This document shows positions 1 to 6,599 of a stretch of DNA of 7,239 bases, in pieces. The stretch's first letter is position 1; the number at the start of each line of letters is the position of its first letter. The stretch is taken from assembly GCA_016278415.1 (NCBI GenBank), contig JADQBV010000159.1, positions 1 to 7,239 on the forward strand. Reading direction: 5' to 3'. This stretch comes from Halanaerobiales bacterium. Lineage in GTDB: Bacteria > Bacillota_F > Halanaerobiia > Halanaerobiales > DTU029. A program made the translations under genes and the position numbers. The notes beneath the pieces were generated by a model. The model was given only the letters and a program-made list of their open reading frames with translations, was not told where the DNA came from and did not search any database.

Positions 1-875
1 CTAGCCAGTCCTAATTCAGGTGACCACATATCATTGGCTATCATCCATCCAATAGGAGACAAATTAACAAATCTATAGGAAAGGGATCTTCCCTGAGGTA
101 AGGCATAACCATTTTTATCAAATAATAATGGATAGTTCTTCAAATATGCCTTAGTAATCTTCCTTATTTCCCGTCCATATTTATTTCTTATATCTTCATC
201 AAAATAATATAGCATTTGCATATAAAGATGAAAACCGTGGTTATTATACCAGTCGTAAGCCTTATTGGAACCATCAATAAACCAACCATTCCCTCGATAC
301 CAGTTTAGACATCGTTCAAACATAGTCTCCAGCTCTGAGCGGTTTGATTTAATACCAAGTTCTTCAATTAGAACAAGTGGTATCATATGAAAGAGATAAT
401 GGTTGTTATCATAGGAATCATTTCTAGCAGACTTATCTAAAAATATAGCGATATTCTCTTTCTCTTTGTCACTTAAGGGATCCCAGAAATACTCTCTAGC
501 TAATAAAATAGCTGTGGCAATCTGCGAACCAATTGGTGAATGTTCTCCTAAACTATCCCAGTACCCAGACGAACCTGGATCTGTAATATAGTTAAGACCC
601 TGCTGCCATTTCTCTATATAATTAATACCATTTATTTTTTCTGAACCAACTGCTCGGGCATAAAAAGCAGCTGCTATCATCGACCTCTCTAAAGCCTCCC
701 CTGGACAACATGTATATCGATAGTTCTCCGCTTGGTCCCTGAAAGGTAATGCAGGCAAACCATTCTCATCCATATGATTAATCATTCCAAGTATTATCTG
801 TTTACAATAATTCAATATATCATTACGCTCAAGCCCTGTAGGCTGAACGTCATCTGCATATATGAAATTTGACAT
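1..875 (-). CDS. DUF2264 family protein, probable cytoplasmic carbohydrate-active enzyme (C-terminus cut by window edge)
   Basis: The frame is open for 291 codons from ATG at 875 and runs off the left edge. GGAGGG at 889-884 lies 8 nt before the ATG, which supports this start. There is no signal peptide or membrane segment, so the product should be cytoplasmic. I assign it to DUF2264 (PF10022) from signature stretches. These are DPGSSGYW at residues 99-106, the FWDPLS block at 130-135, NNHYLFHM at 157-164, YRGNGWFIDG at 193-202 followed by YDWYNNHGFHLY, and GRSLSYRF at 262-269. Family members are predicted alpha-helical toroid proteins found in polysaccharide-degradation loci. I recall a link to GH154 beta-glucuronidases but am not certain of it. 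An adjacent cysteine pair (YTCCPGE, 54-60) stands out. The gene begins 35 nt after the regulator's stop with no terminator between, so it is probably cotranscribed. Substrate and catalytic residues are not established. Confidence 0.85.
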   Translation of the reverse strand, partial: MSNFIYADDVQPTGLERNDILNYCKQIILGMINHMDENGLPALPFRDQAENYRYTCCPGEALERSMIAAAFYARAVGSEKINGINYIEKWQQGLNYITDPGSSGYWDSLGEHSPIGSQIATAILLAREYFWDPLSDKEKENIAIFLDKSARNDSYDNNHYLFHMIPLVLIEELGIKSNRSELETMFERCLNWYRGNGWFIDGSNKAYDWYNNHGFHLYMQMLYYFDEDIRNKYGREIRKITKAYLKNYPLLFDKNGYALPQGRSLSYRFVNLSPIGWMIANDMWSPELGLA

Positions 876-910
876 AAAATATTCCCTCCAATGTTATTCA
901 TGTGAATCAT

Positions 911-3199
911 TTATAACCCTGAGATATACTTACCTGGTGAAATTCCCTCATATCTCTTAAACATCCTTATGAAGGTATTTACGTTATTACACCCTACCAT
1001 TCCTGCAACATCTTTTATTTTTAAATTCTTATTCTTTTTCATAAATTCTTTAGACATCTTGACTCTGTAATTATTTAAATAATCCTTATAATTTTCATTA
1101 AGCTGTTCCTTAAATAAAGTACTAATATAAGCCGTAGAATAATTAAATTCCTCTGCAATATCTATTAAGGAAATATCTTTATTATAATTATCGTGGATAT
1201 AATCAATTAATTCATCTGCAAACGATTGTTCTGCTTGTTTAGTTACTGAGTTTACATAGAATATTATTTCTTCAAAGATAGCTATAATCTCTTCCTTCAA
1301 TTTAGTAGTACTTTCACCTTTACTAAGCTTTTCATATATTTGTTTTGCCCTTTGAGTACGCTCTTTATTTGTCATATCTAGTTGTTGATATATCCTATTT
1401 AGAGTCCCAATAACTGCAAAAACAAAACTCTTTAATATTTTTTTATCTGCCTGTTCATTTACTAAATTTTTATCCAGTAATCTTTCTAAAGTACTAAGGG
1501 CTTCTTCCTCCTGCCCATTAGTTACAAATTGGATTAATCTCCTTTCAAAATCCATTGGATAAAAATAACTTTTATCTTTCGTTAATGGAATATCTTCCAG
1601 GGATATAGTCAATTTCTTATCTGTTAAAATCCTGTTTTCCAAAATAGTTAAGGCATCATTAAAAGACTCTTCAATATGATATATGGATTCAACGGGTTGA
1701 CCTACAGCTGCTACCATTGTTAATTCAAAACTGGCTTCAATATCGGAAAGTACTGGATGGAGCAATTTCCTAATCAAGTTCTGATTTTCTTCATTAACTA
1801 TTAATGCATACCGCTTATAATTAAGCTCCAATATTTCAAACTCTAAAACATATTGTAATTGTTCTTTAATAATTATCAATATTTGGTCTACAATATCAAG
1901 TATTGCAGACTTAGAAAAACTATCATAAAGGGATTGGTAATTTGTAAACTCAATAATACAGACTGTTGTACCATCTTTTAAATATTCTAGATTGTATTTC
2001 TTAAGGTTTTCTTCTACCATTTCTGTAGAAACTAATCCATATAAAATATCACTTAAAAACTTAATCTTTAAAGGCAACTTGTTAAAATGTATTGTCTCTT
2101 TCAGCCGCTCATTGGCATTTTTAATTTTAACAGCAGATTCCTCAATAAAAGATAATTCATCTCCCTGAATTTCAGAATCATTGGAACTACTTAAAATATT
2201 TACAATATTTGGTATGGGCTTATATAAGTGCTTTGCAGCTAAAAATGCAACTCCTAAACCCAATATAGCTAGGAAAATATAAAATAGAACTGAAAAAACA
2301 AGCACACTCTGTAAGTTATTACTGCTTAAATCACCTGGTGTTATATATATATATTTCCATCCTTTGATAACTTCAGAGCCGATATGATGGATTGTATAAT
2401 TATCCTGTTCAATCCGGTCATATGGTTTAGCGTATCCATAGTCATCTGATATTCCTTTATCCTGGTATAAATTTGACATTAGCTGGCTATCAAACAAAGC
2501 TTGAAAATCAATTTTTTTTCCAATGGATGCAGTGATAACATTACCATCTTTAGCTATAGCAAATCCCTCACTCAGGCTGTTGTTTAATTCAGGAAAGAGT
2601 TCATTAGTATAAAAAGATATAAAAAAGTATATATCTGAGGCATAAGGTGGGCTCTGTCTATTTACTATGGTAAGGGTGTCCCCTTCTTTTGGTAGTTTAT
2701 CTGTTAGTACATAATAACTATCATAAAATAAATCTGTGTCATTAAAGTATTCCTTGATACTCTCTATATCTGACATATCGAGACCAGAGTTTTCCAGAAA
2801 CTGATCAAAGTCAGAGGTCCTAGATGATGTAATAACAGGATCATTCGCCAATTTAGTAATTGCAATTGTAAATCCTAGATCATAAAAAAAGTTTTGGTTT
2901 AACTTATTATAGATTTGCGTAACATTATAATAATTCGGCACATCATGTCTGGCATAACGCAAAACATTACTATCTTTTTTAAATTGATTTATAAGTTTAA
3001 TAGCTGTTCTAAGGCTATTATCTGCATTATCCCTAAACTGCTGTAGAGCTATTTTCTGAGTATTATTGACTCGATAAAGATTACTTTCATTACTTTTATA
3101 AAAGAAAACAGCTGCAGCTATTGATGTATATGCAAATATTATAATTATATAGGCTAGAAATATTTTTTTGAAGAATTTATTTTTTTTCATTAATATCAT
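911..3199 (-). CDS. AraC-family transcriptional regulator with transmembrane extracytoplasmic sensor (YesS/YtdP-like)
   Basis: This 762-residue protein has the architecture of the large membrane-anchored AraC regulators that control sugar ABC transporter operons in Firmicutes; Bacillus YesS is about the same length. TM1 spans about residues 13-33 and TM2 about 298-322. They bracket a roughly 265-residue extracytoplasmic domain, probably Cache-like. After TM2 comes a short HAMP-like linker (KHLYKPIPNIV). Residues about 375-530 resemble the degenerate GGDEF-like domain of CdaR/YesN regulators, ending in ESFNDALTILENR. The DNA-binding domain occupies 663-762, with two helix-turn-helix units (IDIAEEFNYSTAYISTLFKE and IKDVAGMVGCNNVNTFIRMF) and the closing GISPGKY signature. 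ATG 3199 is preceded by AAAGG with 7 nt spacing. ATG 3190 (Met4) is preceded by AAGG with 9 nt spacing and is equally plausible. Either start overlaps the upstream gene's stop, by 23 or 14 nt, suggesting translational coupling. The likely targets are the local transport and enzyme genes (inference). Confidence 0.93.
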   Translation of the reverse strand: MILMKKNKFFKKIFLAYIIIIFAYTSIAAAVFFYKSNESNLYRVNNTQKIALQQFRDNADNSLRTAIKLINQFKKDSNVLRYARHDVPNYYNVTQIYNKLNQNFFYDLGFTIAITKLANDPVITSSRTSDFDQFLENSGLDMSDIESIKEYFNDTDLFYDSYYVLTDKLPKEGDTLTIVNRQSPPYASDIYFFISFYTNELFPELNNSLSEGFAIAKDGNVITASIGKKIDFQALFDSQLMSNLYQDKGISDDYGYAKPYDRIEQDNYTIHHIGSEVIKGWKYIYITPGDLSSNNLQSVLVFSVLFYIFLAILGLGVAFLAAKHLYKPIPNIVNILSSSNDSEIQGDELSFIEESAVKIKNANERLKETIHFNKLPLKIKFLSDILYGLVSTEMVEENLKKYNLEYLKDGTTVCIIEFTNYQSLYDSFSKSAILDIVDQILIIIKEQLQYVLEFEILELNYKRYALIVNEENQNLIRKLLHPVLSDIEASFELTMVAAVGQPVESIYHIEESFNDALTILENRILTDKKLTISLEDIPLTKDKSYFYPMDFERRLIQFVTNGQEEEALSTLERLLDKNLVNEQADKKILKSFVFAVIGTLNRIYQQLDMTNKERTQRAKQIYEKLSKGESTTKLKEEIIAIFEEIIFYVNSVTKQAEQSFADELIDYIHDNYNKDISLIDIAEEFNYSTAYISTLFKEQLNENYKDYLNNYRVKMSKEFMKKNKNLKIKDVAGMVGCNNVNTFIRMFKRYEGISPGKYISGL

Positions 3200-4727
3200 C
3201 CTTATACCTTTGATAGGCCTTCTGATATATATTTATGACCTCTTCTATACCCATTTCCTTGAGGTTTAACAAGTAACTATCATAACCTTCCTCAACATCC
3301 TCAGAACCTAATATAAACTTAACTCGCATCTCTTCTACATAACTTTCAATATCAGGTAGTATAGAGTATATTCTTTGATACTCTTCTTCAGTAAAGGCTA
3401 GGTAGGGAAATAAGTCTAGCATATAGTTGTTATCCCTATACATCCTGACGCCTTCTAAAGCTACAGGAGTCATCCATTGCTCCTCATACTTAAAATCCTG
3501 CCAGAAACCAATTTCTTGTTGTGCACCATAATCTTCAAATAAAATATCCAATATATTTCTTTCAGCATTAAGCAGCCAGTCTTTAAAAACAGGCTGTCCA
3601 TCTACCATTTCGTATGTTAAACCCTCAACACCAAAATTCATCATTCTTCTACCTCGCTCAGTCCAGAAAAAATCAAAGTATTTCATTGTGGTAATGGGGT
3701 CTGGGTTACTATAAGATATAGCCCAGCCCTCTTCCCCACCTATAGACCTCTTTGTATTTTCTCGCCTGATTCCGTCTACACCAGCGGGAGGGGCTATTGG
3801 TATTAAATTAAATCCTGAAATCTTATCTTTCAATTTTTCATTAAATAAGGAAGTACTAGGGAACCAATCATGAATCGACCCACCCCTATTATCATTCAAC
3901 AACTCAGTCCTGGAGGCAGTACCTCTAGTATATATTTGGGGGTCTATTAAACCTTCCTTATACCATTTTGCTATATTTTTCATGGCATCTTTATACTCCA
4001 TAGTATATGGACCATAATTTACCCTATCTTGATTATTGATAAACCAACCTGGTCTTGCCTTCCAAAATATCATCAGACCATTTAAAAGATTTTCTGCATA
4101 ACGTGCAATTAAAGGTATTTCATCTTTTAGACCATTACCATTAGGGTCCCTTTCATAAAAAGCCTTTAATACCTGATAAAAGTCATTTACTGTATCAGGT
4201 CTTTCCAAACCTAGTTTATCTAACCAGTCCTGTCTAATAAACCAGCCCAGTCTTACCTGACCATCCCTGACATGTGGAATATAATAGATATTTCCATCAG
4301 CAGAAGTTATCATGTTCTTGACATCAGGCCTTTTACTAAGAAAATCGTTAAAATTAGGGGCATAATCCTCTAATAAATTATTTAATGGCACAAAAGCCCC
4401 TTTCATACCATAATATACTAAGCCCTCTCGCTGATAATGAACAATATCAGCTAGTTTACCTGATGATATCATCAGGTTAAAAACCTCTTCAGAATTAGTT
4501 GCAGTACTAGGAGCAGTTCCTTTTAGAAAGACATTAGTTAGAGAAGATATTTCCCTGAAAACAGGCCAATTGTCTTTAAAAGAATAATTACCTTCTATAT
4601 TCATGTGAATAGTCAAATAAATAGGTTCTTTACTAATCAGGTAATTATCCTCAGCAGAAAAAGTTTGGTATGGAAATATTAAAGTAATAAGAAGAGCTAA
4701 TAAAATAAAACTAGTATATTTCCTCAT
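3177..4727 (-). CDS. Extracellular solute-binding protein, LplA/YtcQ/AlgQ-like sugar ABC transporter component
   Basis: This 516-residue family 1 binding protein belongs to the large subclass that captures oligosaccharides for CUT1 importers. Residues 1-25 form a signal peptide (MRKY, hydrophobic core, then QTFSA-ED) with no cysteine. The mature protein should therefore be soluble in a periplasm, not a lipoprotein. GWFIRQDWLDKLGL (161-174) and PDTVNDFYQVLKAF (177-190) are subclass hallmarks. DPNGNGLKDE at 194-203 has the D-x-N-x-N-x-x-x-D-E spacing of the calcium loop I recall from the alginate-binding AlgQ proteins. EEGWAISY near the middle, followed by the FDFFWTERGRRMMNFGVEG region, is also typical. 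AAAGGGG at 4740-4734 precedes the ATG by 6 nt, which supports the start. The gene lies downstream of a terminator and is first in its unit. It is followed, with overlap, by the AraC regulator rather than by permeases. The ligand is unknown. Confidence 0.93.
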   Translation of the reverse strand: MRKYTSFILLALLITLIFPYQTFSAEDNYLISKEPIYLTIHMNIEGNYSFKDNWPVFREISSLTNVFLKGTAPSTATNSEEVFNLMISSGKLADIVHYQREGLVYYGMKGAFVPLNNLLEDYAPNFNDFLSKRPDVKNMITSADGNIYYIPHVRDGQVRLGWFIRQDWLDKLGLERPDTVNDFYQVLKAFYERDPNGNGLKDEIPLIARYAENLLNGLMIFWKARPGWFINNQDRVNYGPYTMEYKDAMKNIAKWYKEGLIDPQIYTRGTASRTELLNDNRGGSIHDWFPSTSLFNEKLKDKISGFNLIPIAPPAGVDGIRRENTKRSIGGEEGWAISYSNPDPITTMKYFDFFWTERGRRMMNFGVEGLTYEMVDGQPVFKDWLLNAERNILDILFEDYGAQQEIGFWQDFKYEEQWMTPVALEGVRMYRDNNYMLDLFPYLAFTEEEYQRIYSILPDIESYVEEMRVKFILGSEDVEEGYDSYLLNLKEMGIEEVINIYQKAYQRYKDDINEKK

Positions 4728-4754
4728 TTTTATCCCCTTTATCTACGCCTATAT

Positions 4755-4783
4755 ATTATAATTTCAAAATATAGACTTATTTG
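4755..4783 (-). promoter_or_regulatory. Candidate proximal promoter of the binding protein-regulator unit
   Basis: A perfect TATAAT lies at 4760-4755 on the minus strand. At 17 nt spacing the -35 position (4783-4778) reads CAAATA, which is far from consensus. Initiation about 7 nt downstream would give a leader of roughly 20 nt that just includes the ribosome binding site. A strong -10 with a poor -35 fits an activator-dependent promoter, but TATAAT arises easily by chance in AT-rich DNA. Confidence 0.35.
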
Positions 4784-4793
4784 GAAAATAAGT
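4775..4793. promoter_or_regulatory. Perfect inverted repeat (8+3+8), candidate operator
   Basis: ACTTATTT at 4775-4782 and AAATAAGT at 4786-4793 are exact reverse complements around the 3-nt centre GGA. The repeat covers the -35 position of the proximal promoter candidate and lies 48-66 nt before the start codon. If transcription begins further upstream it would form only a weak, AU-rich hairpin without a U-tract. A protein-binding site is therefore more likely than a terminator. The binding protein is unknown; AraC-family proteins usually prefer direct repeats, so a different regulator is possible. Confidence 0.45.
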
Positions 4794-4821
4794 ATCTTTA
4801 TCGTAATGATATCATAGTCTC

Positions 4822-4851
4822 ATCATACCACAATAATAAGAGGAATAGCAA
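4822..4851 (-). promoter_or_regulatory. Candidate distal promoter of the binding protein-regulator unit
   Basis: TTGCTA (4851-4846) and TATGAT (4827-4822) are separated by 18 nt on the minus strand, matching the sigma-70/sigma-A consensus at 4/6 and 5/6. A second TATGAT follows at 4816-4811, after GAGAC. Initiation here would give a leader of roughly 85-90 nt containing the 4775-4793 inverted repeat. This is an alternative to, or may act alongside, the proximal candidate. Confidence 0.35.
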
Positions 4852-4869
4852 GCCTACTGAAAGGTCTTA

Positions 4870-4977
4870 AACTTCAATAAAAACCGTTCCCATCTCCACT
4901 GCTGTTGCACTAACAAATGACTTTAATCCTGGATTAACAAGGATTTCTGCTTTGACAGAACTAAGTTGTAGATAACT
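4870..4977 (-). pseudogene. Possible remnant of a coding region, 36 sense codons, unrecognised
   Basis: Between an in-frame TAA at 4980-4978 and a TAA at 4869-4867 the minus strand is open for 36 codons. The predicted peptide has a protein-like composition, including NPGLKSFVSATAVEMG. The stretch appears less AT-rich than its flanks. Its only start-type codons (GTG and ATG, about eight to ten codons from the end) lack room for a real product, so it is not an intact gene. It could be the 3' scrap of a lost gene or a chance open stretch. I do not recognise a family. Confidence 0.25.
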
Positions 4978-4979
4978 TT

Positions 4980-5013
4980 AAAAAAAGTGAAGCAGCACAA
5001 GCTGCTCCACTTT
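4980..5013 (-). terminator. Intrinsic (Rho-independent) terminator of the first transporter unit
   Basis: Read on the minus strand, AAAGTGGAGCAGC (5013-5001) pairs with GCTGCTTCACTTT (4996-4984) around the loop TTGT. This gives a 13-bp stem with a single G-U wobble. Four more U residues follow (4983-4980), making seven in all with the end of the stem. The hairpin starts 36 nt after the stop codon of the binding protein gene. On the plus strand the stem is followed by CAATTTTA, a poor tract, so it acts for the minus strand. Confidence 0.9.
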
Positions 5014-5049
5014 CAATTTTACTAATATATTCCCTTCAAGAAGAACTTT

Positions 5050-6474
5050 TTAGTTTTTAAAGTCTTCCATTGGAGTCCAATCAGGGAAGATGAAGTCATC
5101 TAGGCTAACCTCATAACCCTCATCTATCGCCTTTTGAATATTACGCTCAAGACCCTCTGTCATTAATTCATTCCATTTAGCTGCTTCTTCTTGGTAATCT
5201 ACATCACCAGCAAGGGCAGAAGCCATAATTTCATGAATATTTGGGCTAACAGATGGCCACTCAACAACACCAGCTTCTGGATTATTGTAAATTGCTTCTG
5301 GAGCAGTTACTGTATAATCATCAGCTATTTTTAAGATTGATTTTCTGTAATCATCTGTAATATACTTGTCATAGTCAACCTTCTGATTTGCAGGGAAAGC
5401 AAAATTTCTCTTCAGCAATTCAGATTGATAATCAACAGAATGTAACCATTTAAATACCTTCATAGTTTTTTCCATGTCTTCAGTAAAGGCAGAGACATGT
5501 ACTTGACCATGAGGAATATTCATAACCCTATAAGCAACACGTCCACTATCAGGTACAGGAACTGGAGCAAGACCAAAGTTTAATTCTGGGAAACCCATTT
5601 CTGCCCAGACACGTTTCATCCACTCACCATCGAAGTAGAAAGCAGCTTTGCCTTGTGCAAATAATGCCCTAGCAGTACCTTTGTCCATAGATGTCCAACC
5701 AGGAATAATGCTACCATCATCTACTATTCCCTGTAGTAATTTATATACATTTCTGTGATTTTCATTATCTGCTTTGAATGTACCATCACGATAATCAAAT
5801 CCAACATGACCATATCTTACATCAGCAGAAGCAACTGTAGATGAAGCAAACAAACCATTTAGAACCCTGTGTAGCTCATTACCTGGTTTCCCTGGCCATA
5901 CAATACCATAATATTTACCATTACCTGCTTCCGAAATTTTCTTTGTTATATTACGAAATTCAGAAAATGTTTCTGGTACATCTGTTTCAGGATCTAAACC
6001 GGCTTCAATCATAACGTCTTTATTATAGAACATCAAACCATTAAGCATTACATTAGGATTATAATAAGGAACGGAGTATAGATCTCCTCCAAAATACATT
6101 TTCCCTTCAACCATTAGAGCTTCATTAAATTGGGATAAAAACTCACCATCAACATATTCATCAATAGAAGTAATCCAGCCATTTTCAATAAAACTTCTTG
6201 GGTCTTGTTCTGGTGGAATCCAGAATAGGTCAGGACCACTATTACCCCTTAGAGCCATTGGTAAACTTGTATTATACTGTGTTAAAACAATAGTATTAAA
6301 TTCAACATCAATATCAGGATTTTCTGCTTCAAAATCAGCAGCCATTTCATCAAAGAATTCCTTTTGTTCCTGTGACCAATTCCAAACAGTAACTTTTGTT
6401 CTTGCTGCACTAGCTACTACAGAAAATGCCATAACCATTACCAGCATAATAATAAGAATTGTATTTCTTTTCAT
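5050..6474 (-). CDS. Family 1 extracellular sugar-binding protein of an ABC transporter (CUT1, UgpB/MalE-like)
   Basis: This 474-residue binding protein should deliver a sugar or oligosaccharide to the CUT1 permeases encoded upstream. The signal peptide is MKRN, a hydrophobic core, then VVASA-AR with no lipobox cysteine, implying a soluble periplasmic protein. The mature part begins TKVTVWNWS, the usual first strand of the fold. It continues with ADFEAENPDIDV and the GPDLFWIP block. Then come LMFYNKDVMIEAGLDPE and the domain-closing ARALFAQGKAAFYFDGEWM, all typical of family 1. Length is a little above the usual 400-450. I chose ATG 6474 because AGGAGGT lies at 6487-6481 with 6 nt spacing and the signal peptide starts there. 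An in-frame TTG at 6528 would add 18 residues and has no well-placed Shine-Dalgarno. The gene follows a MalG-type permease by 125 nt and ends at a strong terminator. It is clearly different from the second binding protein in length and motifs. Confidence 0.95.
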   Translation of the reverse strand: MKRNTILIIMLVMVMAFSVVASAARTKVTVWNWSQEQKEFFDEMAADFEAENPDIDVEFNTIVLTQYNTSLPMALRGNSGPDLFWIPPEQDPRSFIENGWITSIDEYVDGEFLSQFNEALMVEGKMYFGGDLYSVPYYNPNVMLNGLMFYNKDVMIEAGLDPETDVPETFSEFRNITKKISEAGNGKYYGIVWPGKPGNELHRVLNGLFASSTVASADVRYGHVGFDYRDGTFKADNENHRNVYKLLQGIVDDGSIIPGWTSMDKGTARALFAQGKAAFYFDGEWMKRVWAEMGFPELNFGLAPVPVPDSGRVAYRVMNIPHGQVHVSAFTEDMEKTMKVFKWLHSVDYQSELLKRNFAFPANQKVDYDKYITDDYRKSILKIADDYTVTAPEAIYNNPEAGVVEWPSVSPNIHEIMASALAGDVDYQEEAAKWNELMTEGLERNIQKAIDEGYEVSLDDFIFPDWTPMEDFKN

Positions 6475-6599
6475 TTTATTACCTCCTGTTTTTTTAATTA
6501 AAATAATCACTGTATTTAAGTAATACAACTACTCAGTCTGAAAGCTCACCCCCTTAAAATTTAGGTTTTTATACTAAATTATAAAAGAAAATAACTTTA
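6475..6599 (-). promoter_or_regulatory. 125-nt permease-binding protein spacer, possible internal promoter or leader
   Basis: This spacer is long for adjacent genes of one transporter operon. On the minus strand it contains TATAAT (6583-6578) and a SD-like AAGGGGGTGA in the middle that serves no credible reading frame. It also has a weak 6-bp hairpin with arms at 6527-6522 and 6516-6511, and the true ribosome binding site AGGAGGT (6487-6481). No good -35 pairs with the TATAAT. I see no U-tract hairpin between the genes. An internal promoter boosting the binding protein is possible but weakly supported. Confidence 0.3.

Larger units (their letters stand above)
4728..5049. other. 322-nt intergenic region separating two transcription units
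   Basis: This is the only gap longer than 300 nt in the window. In transcription order it holds the 3' flank of the first binding protein gene, an intrinsic terminator (5013-4980), a 36-codon open stretch with no start codon (4977-4870), candidate promoters (4851-4822 and near 4760), an inverted repeat (4775-4793) and the ribosome binding site of the next gene (4740-4734). I see no tRNA, recognisable riboswitch, CRISPR array or insertion sequence ends in it. Confidence 0.8.

Noticed and set aside
896..907. Inverted repeat ATTCA-TG-TGAAT between regulator and DUF2264 gene
   Set aside because: The arms are only 5 bp, there is no U-tract, and the gap is only 35 nt. It is too weak to call a terminator or operator.
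4728..4980. CcpA catabolite-repression (cre) site in the second unit's promoter region
   Set aside because: No sequence close to the TGWAANCGNTNWCA consensus was found. The only palindrome there (4775-4793) lacks the central CG.
6511..6527. TGTATT/AATACA hairpin in the leader of the first binding protein
   Set aside because: A 6-bp AT-rich stem without a U-tract is too weak to be called a terminator. It is mentioned only as part of the spacer description.
6475..6528. Start of the first binding protein at the upstream TTG (6528), adding 18 residues
   Set aside because: The extension would place residues such as KKTGGNK before the signal peptide and translate the AGGAGGT as coding sequence. 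ATG 6474 has an ideal ribosome binding site and begins a standard signal peptide.
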